Shown here piece by piece: positions 27,601-41,300 of a stretch of DNA of 64,000 nucleotides. Below the pieces are notes generated by a model. It was not told the origin of the DNA. It searched no databases and worked only from the letters and a program-made list of their open reading frames with translations. The stretch comes from Siphonodentalium dalli (lineage: Eukaryota > Mollusca > Scaphopoda > Gadilida > Siphonodentaliidae): the NCBI GenBank assembly GCA_032622095.1, contig CP136066.1:184050716-184114715 (forward strand). Direction: 5' to 3'. A program made the position numbers and the translations under genes. Within the stretch, counting starts at the first letter, position 1. Each line of letters begins with the position of its first letter.

Positions 27601-30600
27601 AAAGAGATTGAGAAATACAAGTAGAAGATGTATACAAAAGATTGAGAAAGTTGCAGTATATTTACATTACTGGTATATACACGAACTTCCCATCATCATC
27701 ATGGTAGTCGTCCTTGTCGTTTTCGTTATCCTCATAGTCGAGACCATCATCATCGTAACCACGTCAATAAACCGAGACTTCTTCTCCAACAACACTGCAG
27801 ATTATTCAGTAGTGTTTAACTTTATCAAGTGTCGTCAAATCGTCATTCTGGCAATGTGATAATGATGACGATGATCATTAAGTTAGAATCATTATTCTGT
27901 TTGGCTTATATGATTTTATCTGTTCATTCATTGTAGCATACCTTGCCCGAGGGTTTAGCGGTAGAAGCAGAGAAGGCGTTGTGTACCCTTGTCTGTTACT
28001 CAACCAACAAGAAAATCAGAATGAAATTTATAGAAGCCTGTGTGGAAAATGTTGCTAGTCATAAGTAAGTCCGAGTTATTTCCTTAGCCGTCATCCATTA
28101 CCTTACTCGTATTTAAATTCGTTCAGTACTATTTGCTCAATTTTGAATTCATGCACTGTGCTCAGGGTTTATGCTGTTGATGACCAAATTGACCATTGGC
28201 CAATTTTTTTTGAAAACGGTGAAAGAAAATATCCAAGTCTATTGTCCACAGTTACCTCTCTACCATCAGATCTCTGTGTAACCTTTTATTCGTTAACATG
28301 TAATCAGCAGTTACACCCCAGCATGTATGGATAACAATTTAAAAAGTCACATTAGGCTTATATATCAAAACAATGTTTAACCACTAGACAAGCCTTGAAA
28401 TAGGGTGTCTGTCATTTGCAGAATGAGGTCCCCAGAGGGTGAATTTAGTGATGCTACCCCGCATAGCGGGCAGCATCACCAAATTCACCCTCTGGGGACC
28501 TCATTCTGCTTACACCTCAGCAGAATGAGATTCCTAGAGGGTGAATTTGGTGATGTTAGCCCGCTATGCGGGGGTAGCATCACTAAATTCACCCTCTGGG
28601 GACCTCATTCTGCAAATGACAGACACCCTATTTCAAGGCTTGCCACTAGAACGGTGTCCTTTCTTTATCAATTGACAATACTTTACTGCTTTATGATTTA
28701 TAAATAGGACAATGTAGGCAAATCTGTGCTCATTTATGTTGTTATACATTAGGCCAAAAAAAATTAATAGTTCGGTTCCTGGGCCCCGTCGCATTGCCAA
28801 AAAGACCCTGCGTAGATGCTTTTTATTCCGAAAAATAACCTGGAAACGAAATCTGCGTACGATGAAATTTCTAGACTAATACAAAACTAGGAATTAAATC
28901 CGGAACGAAATTTCACATCATTACCGTATTGTCGCGGGTCATAGGAAATAAAAAGCATTAAAACATGGGTGGTCTGACGTGAACCAATAGAGAAGTAAGT
29001 ATTTTTACGTAAGTATATCCTAAACCATCAGATGTCTGTTCATCGCGGTATAATTCAAATCCAAAAGAATTTTGTTCCGTATTGTGAACTCTGCAATTCC
29101 GTGAGATTAATATTCCGCAAAACCGGAAACGTTAAAAATTGTCGGAAAATAAATGAAATTAAACTAATGCAGATCCAAAAATAGACATGTTGCTCCCAAT
29201 TGAAGTAATCCACAAGGCTAAAACGATTAGAAAGTGGTCTATCGTGTCAGTTCCCAGCGATATAAACCTGGACCAGTTTGCCAAAGACTTATTTAGCGGT
29301 AAAATCGATGATGTTCAACATGATGAAAATCCCGTTCCCGAAGAAATTAACCCTTACCACGAACACTCTCAGGGTAACATGGTCATCCATGTAAAAGTAA
29401 GATAAATCATCTCCTTTTGCATCAGAAACACATCATAAATAATTATAAAAAATAAAATAAAAATCCTGCCTCCCTCACTGATTTGAAGAAAAAAAATTGC
29501 CCGAGAGCCTAATAAAAATTTGTTCTTGGCCTTACCGTGGACTTATTTCAGTTTTTGCAGTCGCTTCCGTGTACATTTCCATTCTAACTTTTGTTCAACT
29601 CAAAATTGTTCCGTTATTTCTGTGCATGTGTTTTTATATTTTTGTTTTAGTTTTGGTTTTCTCAATGATTTGTAACTCAATCATTATGTTTTGTTTGATC
29701 AATTTGGGCAAAGTTTCTGAAAAATGGCCAAATAAATTCCGAAATGACCTAAAAGTTGGCCAAAAGAATTTTCTGTACCCTGACTGTGCTTCGTAAATTC
29801 AAAACTGTTAAAACTATATTGTTATAGTCTTGTATCTGATGACAATTTCAGTTCTTAAAAAATCATCCCTAAAGAATGAAGATGCACATGTATATTAAAG
29901 ACCATCACAACGAGTAAAATATAACAGCATCATAATTTTGTTGTGAAGAACTGCTTATGTGGTCCAAATAATCATTCTGATATTCAAATAGTCATTGAAT
30001 TAAACTCGAAAGAAGTAAAACCACAAGTGCGTAGTTTGTTGACATCCGAGAAAATCAACCATTAGCTGTGTGTATTTTAGATGGTTGTGTTGACATGACT
30101 AACAACTAACTCAGACTATTTGACCATGGTGTCACTCGACAGTTGTGAATATGGAGATGTGCTTTCGTGCACCTTCAGTCTGGAATATGTGTATTTCTTA
30201 GAAGCATTTCAACATCAAAGATGTTACCCCGATTATCGCTTTACATGTCGAGAGTGGTTGCCCACATGTAAATATAATTGTCTATTTTCTACCTATGTTA
30301 TAATTAACATTGCCCTCTCTTATTGTCCATGTTGTTTGATATAAACTCATGAGTCGTTCTATTTTTCGCTCAGTTTTAAATTTCTGCACCCATTGTTGTG
30401 TGAAAATTAGTACTGCATGATTTAAGTAAGAGTAAGGTATGTCACCCTTATTATGTTCATTGTAAGCAATGTGGATTGCTGTGTTATTAAATACATCTGA
30501 TTCAAATTTTTTATGATCGGCAACTTTTCAAATTTTAGCTTTCTAAAACTGTTCTATATCAAAACACAATCTGAATTAAGTGACTTTTACTGTCCTTTAA

Positions 30601-33600
30601 GGAGCACTATTCCAAGTTATGTTTACATTTTGCATAATTTTTTTCAGATCAGTTGTGATATCTCTAAGGTTGTTGCCACGTATATTCGGCTCCTTTCAGC
30701 AGTATCGTAGTGGTGCTAATACTCACAGTATTACCATGTAAGTGTAGTTTGAGACCCAGTATGTGTCTTGTTATAAAATCAATAATCTGTTATAAATTAC
30801 AAGGCGATTTGTTGCCGGATGCGGTGTCATGTGAGGTTAAGTGAGGTGAGCTGAGCCTCACATGACACTTTAGCAGTCAACTAAGAGTGGTAATGCTTTT
30901 ATCAGGCTATCCAAGTCATAACTTGAATTACCGATACGATCTTCATTAGATTCGCGAAAGATAAATGTGGCTATTATCTGATGTAACGTCACAGTGACGC
31001 GTCATGGTGAGAACATCAACACATTCAGTCAATGGAGCATCACCAGAAGTACGATAACAAATCGAGTTTGATCGTTAATTTATGCGTCATTATAATTCAT
31101 CAAATATATCACATGCTGGTTTTGGTACATGGTACTATGTCTTTAAATTCGTTTTAATTATTTCCGACAGATATGCCTTTTCTTGGCACCAAAATACGCC
31201 GTAAATATGCCTGATGGGACAGATTTTACAAGATAAAAAATTCACTTCCCCTGGGGCTTTCAATATGGGTTCAGTGTCAATCAAGGTGATCCTAATATTC
31301 TCTCATCTCCTCATTCTCATTGGTCAATCTAGTAGGAGAGCATGATATTAGTACATATGTAGTTATTATTTGCATATTGCTATTAGTTTTCATCAGGTCA
31401 CTTAAAGTTACAGATAGAATTGGACATGTGTTGAGTGATCGTACCTATTTGTGGCGTTGTGTTCAGTGTTAAGGCTAATATAAAAAAAATGTTAGAGTAG
31501 GTGCAACTTCTTGTTTATAGTAATATTTCCAGATAAGGCAAATTAAAATTAACGTTTTGTTTCTCTTGACACCTGCCTCATAAAAACTTTGCCTTCTGGG
31601 TGCTTTTTACTGGCCACTGAAAATAAGAAATTATAAATGATCCTGTCCCTTGAAAATAGCCGACTATAAATCTAACTGAACTCATTTCAAATTGCATTTG
31701 ATATTTCCATTTGTTATTTCTGATAATATTAAAGTTTTCTTTATGGTTTGTTTAAACTATGTATTTGGGTTGGACAACAGATTATTATATTAAAATTGCA
31801 ATAAGGGGGTACTGTACACTAAATGTGGTCATTTATGGGACCATCTCCTGTTATTCTCAACAGAATATATGCAACAAATGAATGAATTTAAGCCATGGAA
31901 TAGTGCAAAGTACACTCATGTGCTCTATGAATGATGCAAACAACATGGTTATTATATTGAAAATATGTTTATGACTCAAGTCATAAACTCATTTTCATTA
32001 TAATTACCATTTTTGTAATCATGAAAGCCCTCATTTTTATTCCAAACATTATTTTTTTTTAATTTAGGAGTAAACATATAAAAACCTGCAAGCTTAGCAT
32101 GCTGGGAAATTTTGAATGTAACTATGAGAATAAAATCCTGTCTGCAGGGTAATTTTGTGCGTAAATCATAAATATAAAAACTTCCCTGCCTGCCCATATT
32201 GAAAAATAAAGTGACTGGCAGAAACAGAACATTGAATTTGTTTGACCTTAGAGAGAGTTACAGCCTAATAACTCACTCTTTGTGATTCAGGTGGGCGGAG
32301 AAGGACCTGAATATGATGCAGAGATTCTTCGATGACGTGCTATATTATATCAGTTCACTGAAGGAAGGCATCAAACAACAAAGCCTGTAAGTAAACTGTT
32401 TCTACTCAAAACATGACAGCTGTTATAATTCTTAAAATTCACCCTCTGGGAACCTCATTCTGCTTAGGTCTCAACTGCTATGGGAGACCGAGGATCAGAT
32501 TGAAGTTCCCCAGTTGAAGTTGGTGATGTTTACCCATTAGTCACCTTGATTATGCATTTAATCTTCTGCAAATTAGGGTATATAGAAACTGAACTGACGG
32601 GGGGAAAAAGTGACTAAAAACAATGCTATTTTGAGACTATATATACCTCCCAGTAGATGAGGCCTAAGCAGAGTGAGGTCCTCAGAGGGTGAACTTGGTG
32701 ATGCTAGCACACTGTGCAAGGTAGAATAAATAAATTCACCTCTGGAGGCCTCGTTCTGTAAATGCCAGACACTATTTCCAATATTGAATTGAATTATACT
32801 ATTGATGTATGTATCATTCAGACTGGATGTGACAAATATTTTTATGAACAAGCCTTGAAATCGGGTGTCTGTCATTTGCAGAATGAGGTCCCCAGAGGGT
32901 GAATTTAGTGATGTTAGCCCGCATAGCAGGCTAGCATCACCAAATTCACCTTCTGGGGACCTCATTCTGCTATTTCAAGGCTTGTTTATGAAAGAGCAAT
33001 AACATATTCTAATCACTCAATCAGCCTCCTAACATTTTAGTCCAATTTCGGTGGTGCTGATTGGTCAGTTGTCCAGGTGAGAACAGTTGTTGCTGGCTAT
33101 GATTTTATGCTAGAGACCCGCTCATCGAAAAAATCGCAGTTCCCACCTGAAATACCTTTTTTCCTGGGGAGTGCAACAGCGGGAAATTTGAAGTATGATT
33201 GAAATGCACATCGGCTTGATTCAATGTTTGGAAAGTTATCCAGACAACCCTGTTTCAATTGAAACAGGTCTCTCGAAACCAATCGAAGAACATCAGAATG
33301 ATCATGTAATTGACAGCTCCTTGTGTCGACGGTAAAACCTCATTTTCCATCGTAATAATAACGTCTCAAAAATACACCAGGCAGCATGTTTAACCACTAA
33401 TTTCAAATTATTTTTGCGTATAGGTAACATGGGAAAAAACTGAAAGAAAACTGTAGTATGTGAAATTTTCTAGATCTGCAGTGTAATATTTACCCACCTA
33501 CGAAAACTCAGACCATAGGTAAGCCTGGAACACTGAGTTTATTTTGTGTGAGCATGTATTGCTTGGTTTCATGTTAATGAAAATTACCTGCAACTTTCTT

Positions 33601-36600
33601 ATGAATTGGAAACTCAATGTTTAACCCTTAACTGGGCTTACTGAAATGTTTCGAAACCATGTCCAATTTTTTTCTCTTATATAACCAAGTTTCGAGGGAG
33701 CCTAGCATATATAAGAAAAAAACATTGGCCTGACAATATTTACCTTGTCCTTGCAGCTAGTGCATTCTCTTATATATGCAAGGTTCCCTATGGGAGACTT
33801 GCATATATAAGAGAACTAGCTGGGGTACCCGGCATTTCTCGGTTGAAGAATGAGTAATTTATCAGTGGCCCTTCATGTCATTAAAAACAAAAATTATTAG
33901 TCAAAATAAACCAATATAAAAATTTCAGCCCCGACGGTCCAGCCGTTTGGTCGCCTATAAGCGGACAAACAAACCAACAAAGGAACAACAAAATTGAGTT
34001 TTATTGGTATAGATGCACTGGCACAGGATCTTTAATGCTGCACCAGCGCAACTTTGTCATGGAAGTGTTAATCGAATGGTGGGCACATTATCTATGTTTT
34101 GTCTGTTTTCAGGTACTCCCATAGAGAGCAGATTCAAGTTAGACTACAATTCCTAACCTGTGTCTTCTCATCTGTCGGCTCCCCAGACACTTTCCGTAAG
34201 TTTTTTTTTGTTTTAATATTTTTATCGGATCAATCATAAGAACATATATACGACATACACAGAGCAAGAAGTTATGGTTACAATTATGAGTAATTCACTG
34301 AAACAAAGAAATATCTTTCGGGTTTATTTCATATTTCGACATTTCTTTTAAGGTGCACATTTACCCACTGTGAGTGCCTTGGATCCCTTCAACAGTCATT
34401 TGTTCACAATGTACAATGTCTCTATCAGAGATAAATAAGCAGCCTATATTTTTTTTGCTCATGTTATTCACTGTGTTATTCACTGGTATTCACTGGTACG
34501 AATTAGAAAGATATGTAACTCTTAACATCAGTAAAGCTGAAAGATCGATTATGGCACAATTTCGATGCGGTGTTCTCCCCTTGAATATTGAGACTGGGAG
34601 GTATAATAAAGAAGATTCCGACAAGAGATATTGTTCTGTGTGTGATTGTAGCCAAGTTGAAGATGAGACACATTTTCTCCTTAACTGTCAAGCATATAAA
34701 CGCTTGCGATCAAAACTGATGTCATATATAGCGATTGAACATGGACAGACACAATTTAGTGACGTCGGCTTGCTTACTCGGCTAATGGATCAGTATCCTC
34801 TTCAAGTAGCTAAATTTCTTCATAGCGCTTATCAAAAAAGATAAGATCTTCTTAGCAAAACCTTTTCTATCCCATGAATGTGCACAACAATTTTCTTTAT
34901 TATTTTGTTTAAAGTGACTTATAGGCCTTATTGGCCGGGTGTGTTGTTATTTTGTTACTCGACATTGTGATCACCTGTATGTGATGTTTTGTATACACTA
35001 TACACACATGTCACTATAATAAAATATTCGTTCGTTCGTTCGGTATTATTTAGCATCAGCAGAAAGAATGATCGATATCGGCAAAAATATAATAAACAAA
35101 GTACATGCTTGTCTCGCATTTATTGGAAAATTGTTTTTTAAATTAATAGATATGTTGAGAATCACTTCTAGATGGTAGCTATCAAATTTGAACAATTTAT
35201 GATTTTTGATTTACTCTTTGCATGACTAAATCCTTTGGCACACTGAAGACCAAATTTCTCATCCGATAGTCACTAAACCTTTATATGTATCTACGAGGTG
35301 ATCAGCACACCCTGCAGCCCATATTTATTGGAGAAATGTTTTGAAAATTTACAGGCATATTGAGGATCACTTCTAGATGGGAGCTGTCAAATTTTAACAA
35401 TATTCGATCAAAAACATGGCTAAAACATGGCTGCTGGTAGCTATCTTAGATTTTACTCATTGCACCACTAAATACTTGGGCATGCCCTACATCCAACATT
35501 TTTAATCCAATTGATCCCAAACTTCATATGGCTCTTCGGTTTGACCTTTGTATCGCTTAAACATTTCAACTTTCCGTATTCCTTAACTCTCCATTAACTG
35601 TAATGTATGACATTGTCCTCTCCATGTGTCATTGACAATTTGATTATTTATGCTTCTTAAAATAGCTAACACCCCAAAAAAGCCACATTTTTCGGTTTCT
35701 TATACACTAATGCCCTAAATAATCAACTCCTTAACCACTGCAGAATTATGGGTAATTTTTCAGGATTTAGTCAGAAATATGGCTTGTTGCCATTCATCCG
35801 AAAGATCTCAGTGAAAGCTTTCCGATGAATGGCAACAAGCCATATTTCCGACTAAATCCTAAAAAATTACCCATAATTCTGCTGTAGTTAAGGAGTTGAT
35901 TATTTAGGGCATTACTGATTAATATGGGATATAAATGTAAAAAAAAAAATACTTTGCAGGTTTGAGTTTAGAGCAGGTCGATACACTCTGGAAATGCTTG
36001 GCAAATGATGAGGAATGTTCTGATGAATGTCTCAACTGGTTTCTTAACCAAACGAAAAGTAAAGATCATCATGCGCTCGGCCTCGAATCCTTCAAACACG
36101 TCTTCATTGAGAAGGTAAATCAAGGTCATATAGAAAGTGTCCTACTCTAATTCGGATAGCGAAGAGGGGGCAAGAGTCCATACTATTAGGAACCAATTGA
36201 GAAGTTTTCAAATGAATTAACCACCATGAAAAAATTAGAAAATGTATGTTGCCTTAACTCCAGCTGTCAGGAAAAATGAGAACCCAATTTGATGATATTG
36301 TATTCTAACCCATCAACTAAACACTTCCACTTTATAAAACTTGCCATAAGTATATCTTTTGGCTCTGCATTGTGAAATCAATAAATCACCTTAGTAAATT
36401 GGGAATTTCTAGTCAAGAAATTGGAGAAATTTGGAATAAATACTTTTGGTACTGAGAATGGGGTCTGTTTTAGGACCAGCACTGAATTTTGAGGCCTGCT
36501 AACAATAAAATTGATTTCCTTTATAGATGCCATTGCTGAATGCAAAATCCATGAGTATGGTCGGCCTGAATTTGTTCCAGCAGCTGTCTCACCTTGCTAG

Positions 36601-38265
36601 AATAGCCAACACCACAGCTGATGAGCCGCTCTCGGAAGATGAGGTCTGGGTAAAAAAATCTTAGGCTGAATAAATAAATACAGTAATGCCCTAAATAATC
36701 AACTCCTTCACCACAGCAAAATTATGGGTAATTTTTCAGGATTTAGTCGGAAATATGGCTTGTTGCCATTCATCGCAAAGCTCTCCTGAAAAATCACCGA
36801 TAATTCTGCTGTGGTTAATGAGTCGATTATTTAGGACATTACTGTATGTAGAGGATACATACAGGTTTAGGTTGAATACCCAAATTATTTCATGAGTGGC
36901 CAAGCCAGCAAATAGTGTGTCTGCCATTTGCAGAATGAGGTCCCCAGAGGGTGAATTTAGTGATGCTATCTTTGCACAGCAGGCTAGTGTCACCAAATTC
37001 ACCCTCTGGGGACCTCATTCTGCTTAGGCCTAATCTTCTAGTCTCAAATTAATATGTCTTTAGTTACTTTTTCCTCCCTGTCTCTTCAGTTTCTAGATCC
37101 CCTAATTTGCAGAAGATATAATACATAAATCAAAGTGACTAATGGGTGAACATCACCAACTTCAACTGGGGAACTTCAATCTGATCGTAGATCTCCCATA
37201 ACAGTTGAGTCCAAGCAGAATGAGGTCCCCTGAGGGTGAATTTTGTGATGCTAGCCCGCTGACTGGATAGCGTCACTAAATTCACCCTCTGAGGACCTCA
37301 TTCTGAAAATGACACACACACCATTTGCAGCCTTGTGAGCGGTCACAAAGAAATAAGGAATAAAAAGCCATGTGAGGAAATATTGTATTTTCTTGTAGCC
37401 ACGAATGAGATAAGATGGCTATTAAACCAAAACCTGCAGGTGTTCTTTTTATTATATGCGCCACAGTATAAAATTCACCAAAAACTGCTAGTTTTGTTCT
37501 ACAGTTTACTACAAATTGTTAGAAAATTTTGACATTTGCTCTCAGAAGTGGCAATGTTTCCATCTGCTATAAAGCGGAAAGACCTCCGAGAGGGTATTGC
37601 TATTTTATGTTATGTATCGCCTCGGTCAGACGATTGATAGAACTTTATTCTTTATAATAATGTATACATCCATAAATATTAGAATTTACAATTTGGCCAT
37701 ATATTATTATTATATATGTGGCATATAGCACTGAAAGCTCTGAATATTTTATATCCATGAGTTTATCTGTTTATAGGTTTATGGTATTGACCATATGTGG
37801 CATATAGCACTGAAAGCTCTGAATATTTTATATCCCATGAGTTTATCTGTTTATAGGTTTATGGTATTGACCATATGTGGCATATAGCACTGAAAGCTCT
37901 GAACTCTGATGTGAGTCTGAATGCCATCCAGTATCTAAACTATTACTATATTAACTACGGTGGAGGCATGCTGGATAAAGAGAGAGAATTTGTGCAGCGC
38001 TGCATGGAAAGCCTTCTTACAGCTTCGGAGAAGATATCAGAAGTAAGGGTCTCTTCTCTATTTTTGTGTTCCAAAAAAATGGTCGAAGGAACTACAGGAA
38101 TTATATATTTGTGTCTGAGTGTCCTTTTGTCTGGAATTAGGTAACTTCACGGAATAAACTACTCATGTAGCTTAGATTTTAGATTATATAATAGAAGGTT
38201 TAAACTTTGGGGGACTTTTTGAAAATTTGCAACATGTATATAAATGATGCAGAGAAGTTAATTAT

Positions 38266-38300
<35 letters not shown>

Positions 38301-41300
38301 CAACGAAGTTAGGGGGGGGTATACTGGAATCAGCTTGTCCGTCCGTGGACACAAATTTGTCCGGAGTTTTTCTCAGTCGTTTTATGATCAATTTTCGTGA
38401 AACTTGGCACAGACATCAACCACCATGGGAACCTGTGCACCTGCGATTATGACGTCTGTCGGATTTTTTTGGTGGAGGTATCCTCCTTTTTCGACTTAGA
38501 AAATTTTCGCAAGATGTATAATTTTGTCCGAGCTTTTATTCCTACATTTTTAGGTCAATTTTTTAAAAACTTGGCACAGATATTTAGTACCATGGGAACC
38601 TGTGCACCTGCGATTATGACGTCTGTCCGACATTTTTTGGTGGAGATATCCCCCTTTTTCGACTTAGAATTTTTTTGCAACATGCATAATTTTGTCCGAG
38701 CGTTTAGCCCTCAACAGTAACAGTCCATTATTCTCTTTTAGCGTAACAGGGTGAAGTGACTTCTCCCAATTTGAAACCTCTTGGCTGGTTCCTGGTCTAT
38801 TTCGTTCAAATTTAAATTATAAATATTAATACATGAATAATTTTTTTTAAATTGTTAGCTTTTTCTGCTGACAACTATTACATGGGCCTGGTATATTATG
38901 AATTTGATTGTGATAAGATGACATAAACTGACTAGTCACACACTGATGCTCCATTTTAGAAAGCAGACTACCAGCTGCTGGTCACATGGGCCCGGTATAT
39001 TATGAATTTGATTGTGTTAGGACGACATAAACTGACAAGTCACACACTGATGCTCCATTTTAGAAAGCAGACTACCAGCTGCTGGTCGTACAGCGAGGTC
39101 TCATTCTTCTGAAAACTCATCTGGAGACGTTCACCAGGAGATATGCGTACCATCTAAGGAACTGGCAGATTGATGGAAAGGGCTTCAACAGTCACCAGAG
39201 AAATCAGCAGGAGAAACAGAGCCAGCCAATCAAAATCCTCTTACAGCCGGCTGGCATGCCTGAAAAGGTACAGTCTTGCACAGAACGTATATTATCTTGT
39301 GATAAATGATAGATATGCAAGCTTGCAAATAGTGTGCTTGTTATATGTAGAATGAGGTCCCCAGAGGATGAATTTACTGATGCTATCCTGAACTGTGGGC
39401 TAGCATCACCAAATTCACCCTCTGGGGACCTCATTCTGCTTAGGACTCATCTTCTGGGGAGTATCTATAGTCTCAACTAAACATTGTTTTTGGTTACGTT
39501 TTCCCTTCTGGGAAGTTTCTATATAGCCTAATTTGCAGAAGATAAAATGCATAATTGAGGTGACTAATGGGTGAACATCAACTTCAACTGAGGAACTGCA
39601 ATCTGATCCTGTAGCAGTTGAGGCCTAACCAGCATGAGGTTCCCAGAAGGTTTATTTGGTGACACTAGCCCACCTTGTGGGATAGATTCACTAAATTCAC
39701 CCTCGCATTCAGTTACTAAAGTATACATTGGAATGGTCTATTATTCATTTGAAGGGGTTTTCAGGTAATAAAAATCATATGACAGACAGAAAAACAGATA
39801 ATACAAGAGCAGAATGAATCGTATTCGTATTTGTTGAACTTATTATCTGAACATTTTCCAATGAGTATTCAGAATAGAAAGGGCTAAATTAAAAAAAATC
39901 TTTTCAGTTTGCTAACCTTGATATGTGTATGAATTCACTCCATATTTATACCCCCACTTTCGAAGAAAATGGGGGGTATACTGGATTGACTGCGTCCGTC
40001 CATCCGTCACGCTTTCTCCGTCCGTTTGTCCGTCCGTCCGTCCGTCCGTCCGTCCGTCCTCATAACTCGAACAACTATGAACTGATTTCATTAATTTTTT
40101 GTATGCAATCTCCTTAGGACGGTCTCTCCACATGACGCTAATTGCGGTTTGGTCCGACTTTTTTTTTCAAGTTACGCCTCTTTTTCGACTTATTTTGACT
40201 TAGAAAATTCTTTCCGACTTAATAACTTTAACAAATATGAACCGATTTTAATAATTTTTGGTATACATGCTTCTCACAATACCCTCTCTACATGATGCGG
40301 CTAGGGATTGGCTCAGACTGTTTTTCGTAATATTACACCTCATTTTCGACTTATTTTGACTTAGAAAATTCTGTCTGACTTAATAACTTTAACAAATATG
40401 AACCGATTTGAATAATTTTTTCTGTACAAGCTTCTTGTGACACCATATCGATATTATTAGTCCGAATTTTTCTTTAAAGTTAAAAATCTTTTTGGTTGAG
40501 TTTACGGATAATGCGGGTTGAATTTGCCACGGTGGGGGTATGCTAGCACTCGAGTGCACACCTCTTGTTACTGATTATAATGGGATTCTTACTCATTATA
40601 CTGGTTTTATAATATACTTATTGGATCATAGGAGGGTGATGCTGGGATGTAAATTCAACTTCAGTCATAGTTACTTCTCCCAATTTTATACCTCTTAGCT
40701 TGTCCCTATGCTAAGCATGCATTTATCTTTCAGACACCAATAGAAATGTTGTCAACAGACCTCGTCGCAGAGATGAGGGCGGAGGTTGCTCGCTGGTGGG
40801 AGGCGTTACAGAAGCAACAACAACTACAGAGACAGCAGACAGAGGGAGCTCATGGTGGAACCATGCTCTCGCCGATTCTAGGTGCGATGCTCGGCGATGG
40901 ACCAATCAGAATGATTACACAAGGACAGGAGCTTACGGTCGACATGGACGAGAAATCACTGGGTGACATGCAGTTCAAAGATCTACAGGTGATATACTGT
41001 GAAATAATCTTAATTCCTGGGAATTTATTATAATAACTAGCTGATATGCCTGATTTCGTCCGGGCTATTTACGGCTATCTTGAAAACTATCATTCAATAA
41101 GTCCAGAAATATGCCTATATGAGTGTATATGAGCGAGGTCAAAGACACGGTTGCAAATTAAATTGGACCCGCCCAAATTGTTTCCGGGATCAAAGTAGGC
41201 CGACATACCAAATTTGAGTTGGATCGGTCGAGGACCAGAATCATGCCTATATAACGTATATGAGCAAGGTCAAATCAAGGACACCGTTGCACCTGAAATT

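Noticed and set aside
28405-28707. 100-codon open frame on the plus strand
   Set aside because: It lies entirely in a family D double-hairpin element; the same peptide [13 protein letters not shown] appears wherever D arms are translated.
29173-29396. Extra USP34 exon between exons 13 and 14
   Set aside because: Its phases do not fit; exons 13 and 14 already join in frame and match the vertebrate protein without a gap.
36644-36649. Exon 18 ending at 36643 with GTCTGG as donor
   Set aside because: Both ends keep the frame, but GTAAAA at 36650 is closer to the donor consensus; kept only as an alternative.
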